A DNA stretch of 64,000 nt from contig NZ_JAXBME010000011.1 of assembly GCF_033963835.1 (NCBI RefSeq), positions 62,001 to 126,000 on the forward strand, read 5' to 3'. Each line of letters starts with the position of its first letter. Within the stretch, counting starts at the first letter, position 1. Source of the DNA: Cytobacillus sp. IB215665. GTDB lineage: Bacteria > Bacillota > Bacilli > Bacillales > SM2101. The translations under genes and the position numbers were made by a program. Shown one piece after another: positions 1 to 9,876 of the stretch. The notes under the pieces are model-generated. The model worked only from the letters and a program-made list of their open reading frames with translations, made no database searches and had not been told where the DNA came from.

Positions 1-1
1 A

Positions 2-61
2 TTTACTGGTAAGTCGACGATCATTATTAATTCTGCCTTGCGAAAGGAGATGAACAGGTGA
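2..61 (+). CDS. C-terminal end of a gene cut by the window edge
   Basis: An open frame runs from the window edge to a TGA at 59-61, giving only 19 residues that end ALRKEMNR. The stop overlaps the GTG start of the next gene in a GTGA arrangement, so the two are translationally coupled. Because the next gene is a MaoC-type hydratase, and such genes often come in N-domain/C-domain pairs, this may be the partner dehydratase subunit. That is inference from context; the visible residues do not identify a family. Confidence 0.5.
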   Translation, partial: FTGKSTIIINSALRKEMNR

Positions 62-462
62 TAGAATTGGCTGAACTTAAGGTGGGCGATGCACTGAGTA
101 ATGTCGAATTACCACCTGTTTCTCGTTTAGATTTAATTAAATATGCTGGCGCATCTGGTGACTACAATCCGATTCATACGATTGATGAAGAAGCTCAAAA
201 AGCAGGTTTACCAGGGATAATTGCTCATGGGATGTGGACGATGGGGAATTTATCTAAGTTGTTTAGCCCTTTTTTGCAAGATGGTTTTATTCAAGACTAT
301 TCAATTCGCTTTAAAAGTATGGTCTTCTTAAACGATATTATTACATTGAAAGCTACATTGACAAAAATCTGTAATAATAAAATGAATTTTGATGTTAGTG
401 CCATTAATCAGCAAAATCAACAGGTAATAAGGGGCAATGTACATTTTATTTCTTATGAATAA
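58..462 (+). CDS. MaoC-like (hot-dog fold) dehydratase
   Basis: A 134-residue cytoplasmic hot-dog fold protein of the MaoC family, whose members hydrate or dehydrate enoyl-CoA/acyl thioesters. The signature is visible at residues 32-58: GDYNPIH, with the catalytic Asp and His of the hydratase-2 motif, followed by GIIAHGMW, which lines the active site. The GTG start is chosen because AAAGGAGA lies at 43-50 and the start overlaps the stop of the preceding gene by 4 bp. That coupling suggests a two-subunit enzyme. The real substrate cannot be read from the sequence. Confidence is high for the family and low for the pathway. Confidence 0.85.
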   Translation: MIELAELKVGDALSNVELPPVSRLDLIKYAGASGDYNPIHTIDEEAQKAGLPGIIAHGMWTMGNLSKLFSPFLQDGFIQDYSIRFKSMVFLNDIITLKATLTKICNNKMNFDVSAINQQNQQVIRGNVHFISYE

Positions 463-1400
463 TAGTTTTATTATTTAGGCTCTTCTCGTAAATTTTGGTG
501 TTTACTTATTAAAATAGACAGTATGGTAAGTTTTTGACAACTCAATTATTTTAAACGTAGAAAAGATTCCACGAATGAATGATATTTATATTTAAGAAAG
601 AAAAGCAACAATCTATGGAAAAAAACTGTTATTTATGGAATGATCTTCGAAATTATAAATGTTACAATTGTTAAATTGTCAGTTGTCTATTTTCGATGGT
701 GATAAAAAAATTAACAATAAAGATAATGATATTCCTCACAATCCAATTAAATGCCGATTTTATTTAATTGGGTTGTTGGGGTGTGCCTTGCTAAATTTAT
801 TTGATCATATCCTCTGAGGATTCCTTTAACAACTCCCCCCTGAACTATTAACCTTAGTTTACATCTATTTTGTAAGTTATAGGTTAATTTGTCCTTTTCC
901 CCATAATGCATATGTTTCATATTATAATTCCCATAATTATACCTTTGCAGACAAATTAGCCATTTTCATCTGCAGAATTATCTAGTTAAAGATTTTCACT
1001 ACCGCTCTGTTTGTCTTCTATAAAACGATGATTGTTGTGTAGAGTGACATATTCGACTAATTTAAGAGCCATAGCTACAAAGTTTAGGAAAAGAATCTAA
1101 AATATTGAAAAGGTAATAAAGAATGTCTTTTATCACGGTTATTAAATTTTATTAATTTGATAATCTATTACATCCATACGTAATCATAATATTGCTTCAT
1201 CTGGTTTGAAGTACACCTTTTTAAAAAAACAAGAAGAATGAAAGGCTTTTTTTCTTTTCTCTTATAAATACTGAAATAGTCCTATATAAATAGTTTAATA
1301 TTGCTCATAATAATCAGTGAATTTACACTATTGAAAAAAATAGAAAAAAAACATATTATTTCCTTGGGTAAAACGATTAAAAATAGAAGGGAGAATCATA
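463..1400. other. Intergenic region with a repeat copy and a hairpin
   Basis: No gene of credible length or start is seen. The stretch holds a degenerate copy of the dispersed repeat (478-630) and an inverted repeat at 739-752 / 762-775 (14 bp arms, one mismatch, 9-base loop) that lacks a T-run. The last 80 bases are very A-rich and probably hold the promoter of the M6 protease gene, but no convincing -35/-10 pair stands out. Confidence 0.6.
478..630 (+). repeat. Dispersed MITE-like repeat, copy 1
   Basis: It starts GGCTCTTCTCGTAAATTTTG, has the core GATTCCACGAATG at about 565 and ends with AAAAGCAACAATCTATGGAA. The order and spacing match the copies at 14387 and 22994. The ends are degenerate inverted repeats. 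It is a diverged copy. Confidence 0.5.
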
Positions 1401-3644
1401 TTGCAAAAAACAATAATATCTACCATAGCTATTATTTCATTAGGAATTAGTTTAATGACCGTTTCTATTGCCAATGGTGCTTCAGAGTTAAAGAGCAGAG
1501 GTCAAAATCAATCTCAAAATAATCCTTATATGTTTAGTGGAGAAATCATTGAGCTAGATAAAGAAGAATCGAAACGGTTAAAACTTATCCAGTCTGCTTA
1601 CGACAAAAGAGGCATAAATGGGACAAGTAATGGGATTAGAAAAGGTAATGGAAATAAGTTGGGATTGGCTGAGGATGTAGAAATTGTGAATCCGGAAGCG
1701 TGGAATGGGGAGCAGACTGTTAGTAATGTCGTTGTACTTTTAGCAGAGTATCCTGATCATCCTGTTAATGACATTCTTTCTAATGATACTGAATTGTATT
1801 ATGAGGACTATAATAAAGAACACTTTGAAGGGCTCGTGTTTGGAGAGAATGGTTATGAAGGACCAAATGGTGACAAGTTGATCTCTGTGAAACAATTTTA
1901 CGAGGAACAATCTGGAGGAAGTCACACGATTGATGGGGAGGTATTCGGGTGGTATACCGTTGATAAACCTTCAACTTATTATGGAGATGAAAATCATGAA
2001 TATGAGCGCAGGTACGAATTAGTTGAAGATGTCCTAAAAGAATTTGGTGAAGATGTAGCAGCAAACAATATTGACTTATCTAAATACGATCAGATGGATC
2101 AATATGATTTCGACAATGATGGAAATATCTTTGAGCCAGATGGGATAATTGATTATGTAATGGTTGTGCAATCAACTGTTGCTGAAGATGGTGTTTTTAT
2201 GTCAGATAATATTACCAGTGATGAAACAATTTGGCCGCATTATTGGCATATTGATGAACCAATTAATCTCGATGGTACAGAGCTAAAGGGGTATTCTTAT
2301 ACAATACAAGGAGCGACAGGAGGAGCAGCTATTTTTGCACATGAGTTTGCTCACGCTTTGGGTTTACTTGATGAATATGAAAATTCTGGATTAGGAGAAC
2401 CTATTTCTTTCTGGTCTCTAATGGCTTCTGGTAGTTGGGCTGGTGAAATCCCACAAACAGAACCACCTGGGTTTAGTCCTTATGCAAAAGAGATATTACA
2501 GGCTACTTTTGGAGGGAATTGGTTAACAGGTAATACAATTTCTGTTGAAGATATTGATAGTAACGGTCTAGAAATATTGCTTGATCAAGCAAGTACTAAA
2601 GGAACGAATAGTGATGTAGTGAAAATAGAACTACCTAATAAAGAAATTACAATAGAAGAACCCTATAGTGGGACTTACGCATATTACAGCGGTAGAGGTA
2701 ACTATTTAGCTAACGAGTTGGTTTTTAATTTAGACTTAACGAATACATCAACTGACGCTTTACTTACATTTAAAACTTCTTATCAAATTGAAGAAGGATG
2801 GGATTTTGCTTCGGTTCAAATAAAAGAGGATGGAACTAATGAGTGGGTATCCATAGAAGGGAATATAACGACAACTGAGGCACAGGAAGATAATAATAAT
2901 TCCGGACATGGAATTACAGGAAAAAGTGATGGATGGATAGATGGTGTTTTTGATTTATCAGCATTTGTAGGCGCAACAATCCAATTAAAATTTCATTATT
3001 TTACAGATACTAACACAGTTGAAACAGGCTTTTGGGTTGATGATATTAGTGTTGTTACTGATGGAGAAGAAATCTTCCTTGATGATGCAGAAGGTGAGAC
3101 ATCTGCTATTTTAGATGGGTTCACGAAAGCAACTGGGACATATAGTGGTGAGCACTACTATTTATTAGAATGGAGAAACCATCAAGGGGTAGACAAGGCA
3201 TTGAGTCACATTCGTCCAATCACAAGTAAACCCGTATACTTATCCTATAAGCCAGGGTTGGTGATATGGTACGTTGATCATACCCAAGACAATAATGCTG
3301 TTGGTGATCATCCCGGAGATGGTTATTTAGGTGTAGTTGATGCTGATCAACAAATGGTCACTTGGACAGATGGGTACATCACATATACTGATACACAAAT
3401 TCACGATGCTGCATTTGGTTTAGTAAAATCGGAAAAAGTCTATTTAGACTACGATGATTATTATGGTGCAAGCATTAGAGATAACTTTACTCAACAAAAT
3501 ACACTATTTGATGACAGCCAATCTTACCTAAACAGTAAAGTAGCAGATGCAGGGCGTAACATACCGACATATGGCTTGCAAATTCGTGTTATAGGAGAAA
3601 GTGATGACAGAAGTGTAGGTAAAATTCTTTTAACACGAGATTAA
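1401..3644 (+). CDS. Secreted M6 family metalloprotease (immune inhibitor A-like)
   Basis: A 747-residue secreted zinc protease. Residues 1-27 form a signal peptide (basic start, hydrophobic core, ANGAS cleavage region). The zinc motif HEFAHALGLLDEY begins at His314, with Glu315 as the expected catalytic base and His318 as second ligand; this HExxHxxGxxDE form is typical of family M6. Residues of about 420-560 resemble the jelly-roll module of immune inhibitor A, including the stretch ending WVDDISVV. Immune inhibitor A of Bacillus cleaves host antibacterial proteins and matrix proteins. The TTG start has AGAAGGGAG at a good distance. It stands alone upstream of two collagenases, suggesting a shared proteolytic role. 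The length is close to the family's usual near-800 residues. Confidence 0.9.
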   Translation: MQKTIISTIAIISLGISLMTVSIANGASELKSRGQNQSQNNPYMFSGEIIELDKEESKRLKLIQSAYDKRGINGTSNGIRKGNGNKLGLAEDVEIVNPEAWNGEQTVSNVVVLLAEYPDHPVNDILSNDTELYYEDYNKEHFEGLVFGENGYEGPNGDKLISVKQFYEEQSGGSHTIDGEVFGWYTVDKPSTYYGDENHEYERRYELVEDVLKEFGEDVAANNIDLSKYDQMDQYDFDNDGNIFEPDGIIDYVMVVQSTVAEDGVFMSDNITSDETIWPHYWHIDEPINLDGTELKGYSYTIQGATGGAAIFAHEFAHALGLLDEYENSGLGEPISFWSLMASGSWAGEIPQTEPPGFSPYAKEILQATFGGNWLTGNTISVEDIDSNGLEILLDQASTKGTNSDVVKIELPNKEITIEEPYSGTYAYYSGRGNYLANELVFNLDLTNTSTDALLTFKTSYQIEEGWDFASVQIKEDGTNEWVSIEGNITTTEAQEDNNNSGHGITGKSDGWIDGVFDLSAFVGATIQLKFHYFTDTNTVETGFWVDDISVVTDGEEIFLDDAEGETSAILDGFTKATGTYSGEHYYLLEWRNHQGVDKALSHIRPITSKPVYLSYKPGLVIWYVDHTQDNNAVGDHPGDGYLGVVDADQQMVTWTDGYITYTDTQIHDAAFGLVKSEKVYLDYDDYYGASIRDNFTQQNTLFDDSQSYLNSKVADAGRNIPTYGLQIRVIGESDDRSVGKILLTRD

Positions 3645-4498
3645 TAAAATAACTTTATAATAATGCTGTTTTTGCATTTGATCTTAATTTTTTTATAGGG
3701 TTTATTCACGCACCTTTAAAGGAAGTTTCGTAAATTTCTGGAATAAATTCTACACCTATATATGTTAAAATTCTGTTTGTTTATCTTAAACAATATAGCA
3801 TCATCTACTAACGATACTTTACAAATTTAGTGCAGTATACAAGTTGTACTTTAAATAGTAAATAGAAGCTGTCTTTAATAGGGGCAAATTCAATCTCTAT
3901 TGTCGTAAATTTTGCAGCTTTCTTTACTTACATTTGAGACACTGATGTGCATGATAGAAGTTTATGGAAGAAGCTACGAACTATAGTAATTTTTCAAGTT
4001 TAGTATGCGAAAATAGCCTATGCAAAACATCTTGTTTGTTGAAGGCTATTTTCGTAAACTTTCTTAATATGAGTCTAAAACTAGAAAATAAAAAAGTCCT
4101 TTTACGCAACAGTCATCTTTTAAGAAGAAAATACTGTATACTTGTTTATTCTTAATTGCTAAAAACATAATTTTTACTAAAACAGCCTTGTAAGAAACGT
4201 GTATCAATATGTTTATTTTATTTATTGAAATACTGAGTATTTGGCATTATTTTGTATAAAAAGCAATTATAACTTGTTTACAGGATGAATTAAGCAAACA
4301 ATTATTTCTGGTATTATTAAATTGTAAAACATTAAACAAATTCAAATTTACGATTTAAAATATCAGAAAATTAAAAATAATCAATAATTAACATTTATTC
4401 AAACTTGAAAATCTCATACAATTTAATGTTTTATGTAGCTGATATAAGCAGCTGAGTATTGGCATAATACCATTTTAACAAGGAGGAATTAACATTAA
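3645..4498. other. Intergenic region upstream of the first collagenase
   Basis: No credible gene. It holds an inverted repeat with perfect 12-base arms (CGAAAATAGCCT at 4008-4019 and its complement at 4043-4054) that matches the ends of the dispersed repeat. It also holds a direct repeat: CTGAGTATTTGGCATTA near 4233 and CTGAGTATTGGCATAAT near 4452. The second copy sits about 30 bases before the collagenase start and may belong to its control region. Confidence 0.5.
4007..4054. repeat. Palindromic fragment of the dispersed repeat
   Basis: The two arms GCGAAAATAGCCT and AGGCTATTTTCGTAAAC face each other across about 23 bases. They match the inverted terminal sequences of the MITE-like family, so this could be an internally deleted copy or two abutting ends. 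The internal GATGCCACGAACG core is missing. Confidence 0.4.
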
Positions 4499-7400
4499 AT
4501 GGGCATTAAGAAGAAATTAATGTGTAATTTATGTAGTGTTTTCTTAGCAACGAGTATATTATCTCCTGTCGGTGGAAGTAGTTATGCTCAAGGTAGCAAC
4601 GCAATAAAGCGAGAGGAGGGTAATATTAATATTAACGAGATAGTTCGATCATCTATCCCTCAGTTAGATTCAAATAATAAAGATTATGAAGAAACTATAC
4701 ATGTTGAAAGAGGTGAGAAACTTACACTTTATCCTACTGCACCACCTCGTAATGAGAGAGCATCCACAATAAAATCTGCTGCTGTAGAAAATGTATATAC
4801 ATTCAAAGATTTATTAACATACTCAAATGAAAGTTTAGTAGGTTTGCTTGTGACAATGACAACAGAAAATATTTCTGACTTTTGGAACTATAGCGTTGAC
4901 GCAGTAGAGTTTTATAGCGATAGAACTAGACTGTTAGCTTTAAGAGATGCTATTGTGGAAAGAGGCTCTCTTTATACAGCTAATGATGATGTTGGACTAC
5001 CAACTTTAATCGAAGTTCTTAATAGAGGATTTTATATCGGCTTTGATAACCCTACTCCTGAATTATCTCACTTACAAGATTTAACATTTAGGTATGAAAT
5101 GAATGAGGCTATTTCCTCGGTTGTAACTAATCGTCATTTTGAGCTTGGCACAACAACACAGGAAGAGATACTGACGCAAATCGGTTTTTTAATGAATCAT
5201 GGGACGCCGGATATAAATATTTTTAATGCTGTCTTACCTGTTATTGAAGAATTTAATGTTAGAGTAAATACTTATATTAATGATTTATCAAAAACTGATG
5301 CGATTTATGCTCTGCTAAATGGCTTTGAATATAATCTTTATTTTAATTACTATAGTGGATCATATACATCGGTTCAAGAAGCCCCATGGTACGGTAGAGT
5401 AGACTCTTTTTTAAATGAGGTAGCAAAGATTTTGGAGTTTAGTCAATTTGTTGGAACAGATTCAGAGTGGCTTATTGATAATGGAATTTGGGTAATAGGT
5501 GAAGAAGGACGATTTCATAGTAATCCTGACTTTACTTTAAATGTATTTACTGATGCGATAGCTACATTTCCTTATTATAGTGGTTTGTATTTAGCTGTTG
5601 CGAAAAAAATAGATGATCTAGGCGGTCCTATTAATTATGAACAAATTAAAACAGCTTACGAAGATTACTATTATGGCCAACATTATATTTTTGATAATGG
5701 AGAAATCATTATTAAAGCAGGAAATCAAGTAACAACCGAAGAGATTCAAAGAATATATTGGGCAGCAAAGGAAGAGAAAGCTCAATTTCATAGATATTTT
5801 GGAGTAGATTCACCTGTTGAGGAAGGAAATCCTGATGATACACTTACAACAATTATTTACAATAATAAAGAAGAATATAAATTAAATAGATTTATTAATG
5901 GTGTTGGCACAGATAATGGTGGAATTTATATTGAAAGCTGGGGGACTTTTTTTACTTGGGATAGAGAAGTACCGACAGATAGTATTTATGAACTAGAGGA
6001 ATTATTTCGACATGAGTATTTCCACTATTTGCAAAGTAGATATGTTGTTCCAGGGTTGTGGGGAAATACTCCTTTATATGATGGTGATCGTTTAGCATGG
6101 TTTGAAGAAGGAGGTGGGGAATTTTTTGCTGGAGCAACGAGAACTGGAGTTGAACCTAGAGCAACAAAAGTTGAAGGTATTTCAGCTAATCCAGCGGATC
6201 GTTATACACTAGATACTGTTTTACATGCATCATACAGCTTAGGTTGGGATTTTTATGACTATTCATATGCTTTCTATGATTTTATTATAAATAAGCACAT
6301 TGACATCTTTTATCGTATAAATGAACTTGTGGCAAATGAAGACGAAGTAGGTTTTGATCGTTATATGGATCAGTTATCAAGGGATGCTAATTTAGAAAAT
6401 GAGTATCAAAACCATTTAGCATATTTATACGATAATAAAAATCAATGGGGTGTACCGTTAGTTTCAGATGTTTATGTAAGTAATCACCCGGAGAAATCAC
6501 TTGCTGAAATAAACAGTGATATTACTGCTGAAATAAACTTAAACAATGTAACACAAAACATATACACAGCTGATTTCTTTAATACGTATACTCTTTCAGG
6601 AGAATATGTTGGAGGAACTTCATATGGAGAAATGGAAGACTTTCAAAATATGAATGACATTGTCAATCAAGTCATTATTGACTTATCTAGAACTGGTCAA
6701 TGGAGCGGATATGAAACGTTAACAGCTTATTTTGTAAATCATCGAGTTAATGCAAGTGGACAATACGAGTATGATGTAGTTTTTCATGGAAAATATACTG
6801 GTAATTCTACTAACAGCAATCCAATAGCAATAATAAGTGGTAATAGTCAGTTAATTGTTGGTGAAACGGTTCAATTCTATAGCACGGACTCTTATGATTC
6901 AGACGGCTCTATCGTTAGTTTTCAGTGGGATTTTGGAGACGGTAATACGAGTGCAAGAGAAAACCCTACTCATTTGTACACTGAAGCTGGTATTTTTACT
7001 GTACAATTAATTGTTAGGGATAATGAAGGTGCGACAGATAGCATAAGTATGACTGTAAATGTAAATAATGCCAGTGGTGCATTGATAGAATCAGAACCAA
7101 ATGATAGGCAAACAGAAGCAAATATGCTTACCTATGGTGATCTATTGTCAGGCTCCCTTGATTATGCAACTTCATCAGACCATACAGATTGGTACTTTTT
7201 TGATGTAGATGGTGCAGGAGCTCTTACAATTGATGTATCGATACTAGACGGTACAGACTTTAATGTGTTAGTAGAAGATGAAAGTGGCAATCGTATAGCA
7301 GAACCATTAACAGATGCGAGCTTTCATGCTACAACTGGCCGATATTATATTGTAGTCTATACTTGGGCTGGTGAATGGGTTGATTATACACTAGCGTTAA

Positions 7401-7753
7401 ATGCTGAACAAACTGAACCAGGTAATGGAGGGGTAGCTACTGAATCAGAACCAAATGATAGACAATCAGAAGCAAATCTTATTGAATCAGTCATGACTGG
7501 TGCTTTAGACTATGGAAGCAATGATCACACCGATTGGTATTACTTCGACGTTAATACAGAAGGTGTAGTAACAATTCATGAAACGAAAATTAGCGGTACT
7601 GACTATAATATCTTAGTGGAAGATGAAAATGGAAATCGAGTAGCAGAACCTATAGTTAACCCTACATTTAATGTATCTCCCGGAAGGTATTATGTCATTG
7701 TTTATACATGGGAGGGCAATGCTGTTGATTATGAACTTGAACTGGTGAAATGA
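4499..7753 (+). CDS. Secreted M9 family collagenase with PKD and two PPC domains
   Basis: A 1084-residue secreted zinc collagenase of the ColG/ColH/bacillary class. Domains in order: signal peptide (1-31), short propeptide, collagenase activator domain (about 95-400), catalytic peptidase M9 domain (about 405-690) with HEYFH at 505-509 and the third zinc ligand Glu537 in WFEEGGGEF, one PKD domain (about 775-857, FQWDFGDGN), then two PPC domains (about 865-970 and 985-1084). PPC and PKD modules bind or swell collagen in clostridial enzymes. All catalytic residues are present. Start: ATG with AAGGAGG at 4480-4486. It is followed by a clear terminator, so it is monocistronic. It is paralogous to the gene at 9877. 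Confidence 0.93.
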   Translation: MGIKKKLMCNLCSVFLATSILSPVGGSSYAQGSNAIKREEGNININEIVRSSIPQLDSNNKDYEETIHVERGEKLTLYPTAPPRNERASTIKSAAVENVYTFKDLLTYSNESLVGLLVTMTTENISDFWNYSVDAVEFYSDRTRLLALRDAIVERGSLYTANDDVGLPTLIEVLNRGFYIGFDNPTPELSHLQDLTFRYEMNEAISSVVTNRHFELGTTTQEEILTQIGFLMNHGTPDINIFNAVLPVIEEFNVRVNTYINDLSKTDAIYALLNGFEYNLYFNYYSGSYTSVQEAPWYGRVDSFLNEVAKILEFSQFVGTDSEWLIDNGIWVIGEEGRFHSNPDFTLNVFTDAIATFPYYSGLYLAVAKKIDDLGGPINYEQIKTAYEDYYYGQHYIFDNGEIIIKAGNQVTTEEIQRIYWAAKEEKAQFHRYFGVDSPVEEGNPDDTLTTIIYNNKEEYKLNRFINGVGTDNGGIYIESWGTFFTWDREVPTDSIYELEELFRHEYFHYLQSRYVVPGLWGNTPLYDGDRLAWFEEGGGEFFAGATRTGVEPRATKVEGISANPADRYTLDTVLHASYSLGWDFYDYSYAFYDFIINKHIDIFYRINELVANEDEVGFDRYMDQLSRDANLENEYQNHLAYLYDNKNQWGVPLVSDVYVSNHPEKSLAEINSDITAEINLNNVTQNIYTADFFNTYTLSGEYVGGTSYGEMEDFQNMNDIVNQVIIDLSRTGQWSGYETLTAYFVNHRVNASGQYEYDVVFHGKYTGNSTNSNPIAIISGNSQLIVGETVQFYSTDSYDSDGSIVSFQWDFGDGNTSARENPTHLYTEAGIFTVQLIVRDNEGATDSISMTVNVNNASGALIESEPNDRQTEANMLTYGDLLSGSLDYATSSDHTDWYFFDVDGAGALTIDVSILDGTDFNVLVEDESGNRIAEPLTDASFHATTGRYYIVVYTWAGEWVDYTLALNAEQTEPGNGGVATESEPNDRQSEANLIESVMTGALDYGSNDHTDWYYFDVNTEGVVTIHETKISGTDYNILVEDENGNRVAEPIVNPTFNVSPGRYYVIVYTWEGNAVDYELELVK

Positions 7754-7758
7754 TACAA

Positions 7759-7807
7759 AGAATACTAGTATGTAAGAAAACCTTACTTACTAGTATTCTA
7801 TTTTTAT
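7759..7807 (+). terminator. Rho-independent terminator after the first collagenase
   Basis: Arms at 7759-7776 and 7782-7799 (18 bp, one mismatch, 5-base loop) are followed by TATTTTTATG. It lies 6 bases after the collagenase stop. Confidence 0.85.
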
Positions 7808-7952
7808 GAGTTAAGCAACCAAATAATGGTATACTTAATAAGGTGTATTCTCGTATTCTCCTGTGTTATGAAGTTAATGAAATTGTTTGCCTTTGTATAA
7901 TAATCTTTTTAATGTCCAATAGATTTAGAATGAAGTTTAAGGAGGAAGAAAA

Positions 7953-9044
7953 ATGGATAAAGCAATGTTGTTAAATTTGCGTCAAAATGATTATGAAAGT
8001 AGATTAATTTCTACTGGGAATAATTATCCAGACATTGATATATCCAAAGATCAACTGAATGAACTTTGTGTGTTATTACATGCGAGAGTTTCGATGGATG
8101 AGATCGTGAGTTTACTATCAATATCAGAAGTTGACCTCATGCAAAAAATTGATAAATTACGTCTAGAAGGGCTAGTTAAGTATGTGAATAACTATTTTCT
8201 ACCAACATTCCCTATCGTTTCAGAAGATGATGGAAGAGAGTTATATCAGTTAAGTAGGAAAATCGGTCAGAACATTGTTAAGTTGATATGTGGAAAAATG
8301 CACGAAATTAAAGAAGAAACATATAACATTCCTGCATTTCAAAAGTTTACTTTTGAAGAACTTTCCCTGTTTATGTTAAGTGATGTGCTTCTCGATAATT
8401 TTCAAATACAAAATGTTGAAAAACTATATTTAAAATCAGAAAAACCAAATAGAAATAACAAACATTATTTTTTTGCATTATTAGCAAAGAATCCAAATTC
8501 ATCTTTAGAACCATTCGGTATTTATGGTAATGATTATCGACAAATGGGGAAATATACATACTGTATGTATGGCAATTCACGGTATAACAAAGATCAGTTT
8601 TTAACTTTATCTACGGAACAATTAGAAAATCATTTTAATTATTCCTCTATTAATATAGTACAAAGTAAAGAGTTGATATTAGATAGGATCGTAGAGCACT
8701 ACGATGGAGATGCAACACTTCCAAAGCAAATTCAGATGGGATTAGAAAAATTACATTTGTTATATAATGAAAAACTAATGCTACCAATTTTAAATGAGAA
8801 CGAATATGGATCGTTATTTGATATTGCAGGTGTTATTCGAGACGACTTAATTTACATATTATTATGCTATCATAATGACCTTGTTAACTATTTTTCTCAA
8901 TCTCTATATGCAGAGGAAACAACATATGGAGAATTTTTTCTTTGGTACTACCACTTCTTTTATACTTTTGTAACGGAAGAGCTCATCAAATCTAGAAATA
9001 TTGTTTTGCCTAAGGGACAAGTTTTTAATTATATGATCCGATAA
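7953..9044 (+). CDS. Unrecognised protein with helix-turn-helix-like N-terminus
   Basis: A 363-residue soluble protein with no signal peptide or membrane segment. Residues of about 28-80 look like a winged helix: a helix (LNELCVLLHARVSMDEIVSL), a turn, a second helix (SEVDLMQKIDKLRLEG) and a beta wing (LVKYVNNYFLP). The remainder (about 90-363) is a mixed region rich in Phe, Tyr and Leu that I do not recognise; it could be a ligand or peptide sensor. ATG start with AAGGAGGAAG directly upstream. The gene sits alone between two collagenases, so a regulator of extracellular proteolysis is a reasonable guess, but that is context only. Confidence 0.55.
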   Translation: MDKAMLLNLRQNDYESRLISTGNNYPDIDISKDQLNELCVLLHARVSMDEIVSLLSISEVDLMQKIDKLRLEGLVKYVNNYFLPTFPIVSEDDGRELYQLSRKIGQNIVKLICGKMHEIKEETYNIPAFQKFTFEELSLFMLSDVLLDNFQIQNVEKLYLKSEKPNRNNKHYFFALLAKNPNSSLEPFGIYGNDYRQMGKYTYCMYGNSRYNKDQFLTLSTEQLENHFNYSSINIVQSKELILDRIVEHYDGDATLPKQIQMGLEKLHLLYNEKLMLPILNENEYGSLFDIAGVIRDDLIYILLCYHNDLVNYFSQSLYAEETTYGEFFLWYYHFFYTFVTEELIKSRNIVLPKGQVFNYMIR

Positions 9045-9100
9045 ATCAACACAAAGCATAAATTAGTTTGACTTAAAGGACATTGTATATTTATAAAGAA

Positions 9101-9272
9101 TGGTTTCGCATCTATTGTTGTAGGAATGAAGACATTAAGTAGGTTTCCATAGAAAGAATTATACGCGAATATAACTAACGTTAGAGGCATCTATATTTAG
9201 GATATAAAAGTTAAATCATTGACATCAGTTTTCTCAAATCCAAGTATAAACAACACAGTTTACGAAAAGAGC
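9101..9272 (-). repeat. Dispersed MITE-like repeat, copy 2 (reverse)
   Basis: Read on the minus strand it starts GCTCTTTTCGTAAACTGTG (9272 to 9254), has the core GATGCCTCTAACGTTAG (about 9192-9177) and ends with CAACAATAGATGCGAAACCA (about 9120-9101). All three blocks are in the family order. Confidence 0.55.
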
Positions 9273-9462
9273 GACTTAAAAATTATCTTTTGAGAACATG
9301 ATTTGAAGCTAATATTTATAGTATTAAACATTTAAGGAGTACTAGTTACTCTTTTTTATTGTGTCATTCATTTCCTAAGCATGCTAATTGATATATTTTC
9401 ATTCAAGATTATTTAAAGCTGAATGTTGGCTGATGTTTTATATTTTATCAAATGTCAGTTAT

Positions 9463-9500
9463 GTATATATTTTTATACATAACAATGTATAAAAATATAC
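9463..9500. promoter_or_regulatory. AT-rich inverted repeat, candidate operator or hairpin
   Basis: Arms 9463-9480 and 9485-9500 are complementary over 16 bases, with one 2-base bulge and a 4-base loop. It lies about 375 bases before the collagenase start. No T-run follows, so a protein-binding site or a structured leader is more likely than a terminator. No binding protein can be named. Confidence 0.4.
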
Positions 9501-9709
9501 ACAGCATATTTAACTTCTTTCATATACGTATTTAAATATCATACATAAGTCTCATTGGAAATAATGACATTTTATTTCCTTTTTTTTATGTAGTTCAAAT
9601 GTAGTAAATATTAGTTGTTACTTTAGTTTTGGTATATCATTTGCAATTTATATTAACATGGCGAACAATCAGCGGTATTGTTGTCTAAATATTAGGAAAG
9701 AGGTGTTGT

Positions 9710-9751
9710 ATGGTTTTATATTTTTTCCTTGAAGGGAGGGGCCACGTTTAG
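9710..9751 (+). CDS. Possible 13-residue leader peptide upstream of collagenase
   Basis: ATG at 9710 is preceded by AAAGAGGTG at ideal spacing, and the frame MVLYFFLEGRGHV ends in TAG at 9751. It is 125 bases upstream of the collagenase start. There is no recognised family. It could be a translated leader or chance. Confidence 0.25.
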   Translation: MVLYFFLEGRGHV

Positions 9752-9876
9752 TTGATTAATTCCAGGAAAATTTGTAGGAATTGATTCCGGTATGTTTACG
9801 CTTATTAAGTCAATATTTCGAGTTTAAAAAGACAGAAAATTACGAAAATAGTATAACTATACAAAAAGGAGGAATT

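Larger units (their letters stand above)
9045..9876. other. Intergenic region upstream of the second collagenase
   Basis: It holds a reverse-orientation repeat copy (9101-9272), a strong AT-rich inverted repeat (9463-9500), and a possible 13-codon leader ORF at 9710-9751. No larger gene is credible. The frame of the collagenase is open back to a TTG at 9781, but no ribosome binding site supports that start. Confidence 0.6.

Noticed and set aside
3964-4155. A 63-codon plus-strand frame after the M6 gene
   Set aside because: No ribosome binding site, odd composition, and it covers the palindromic repeat fragment.
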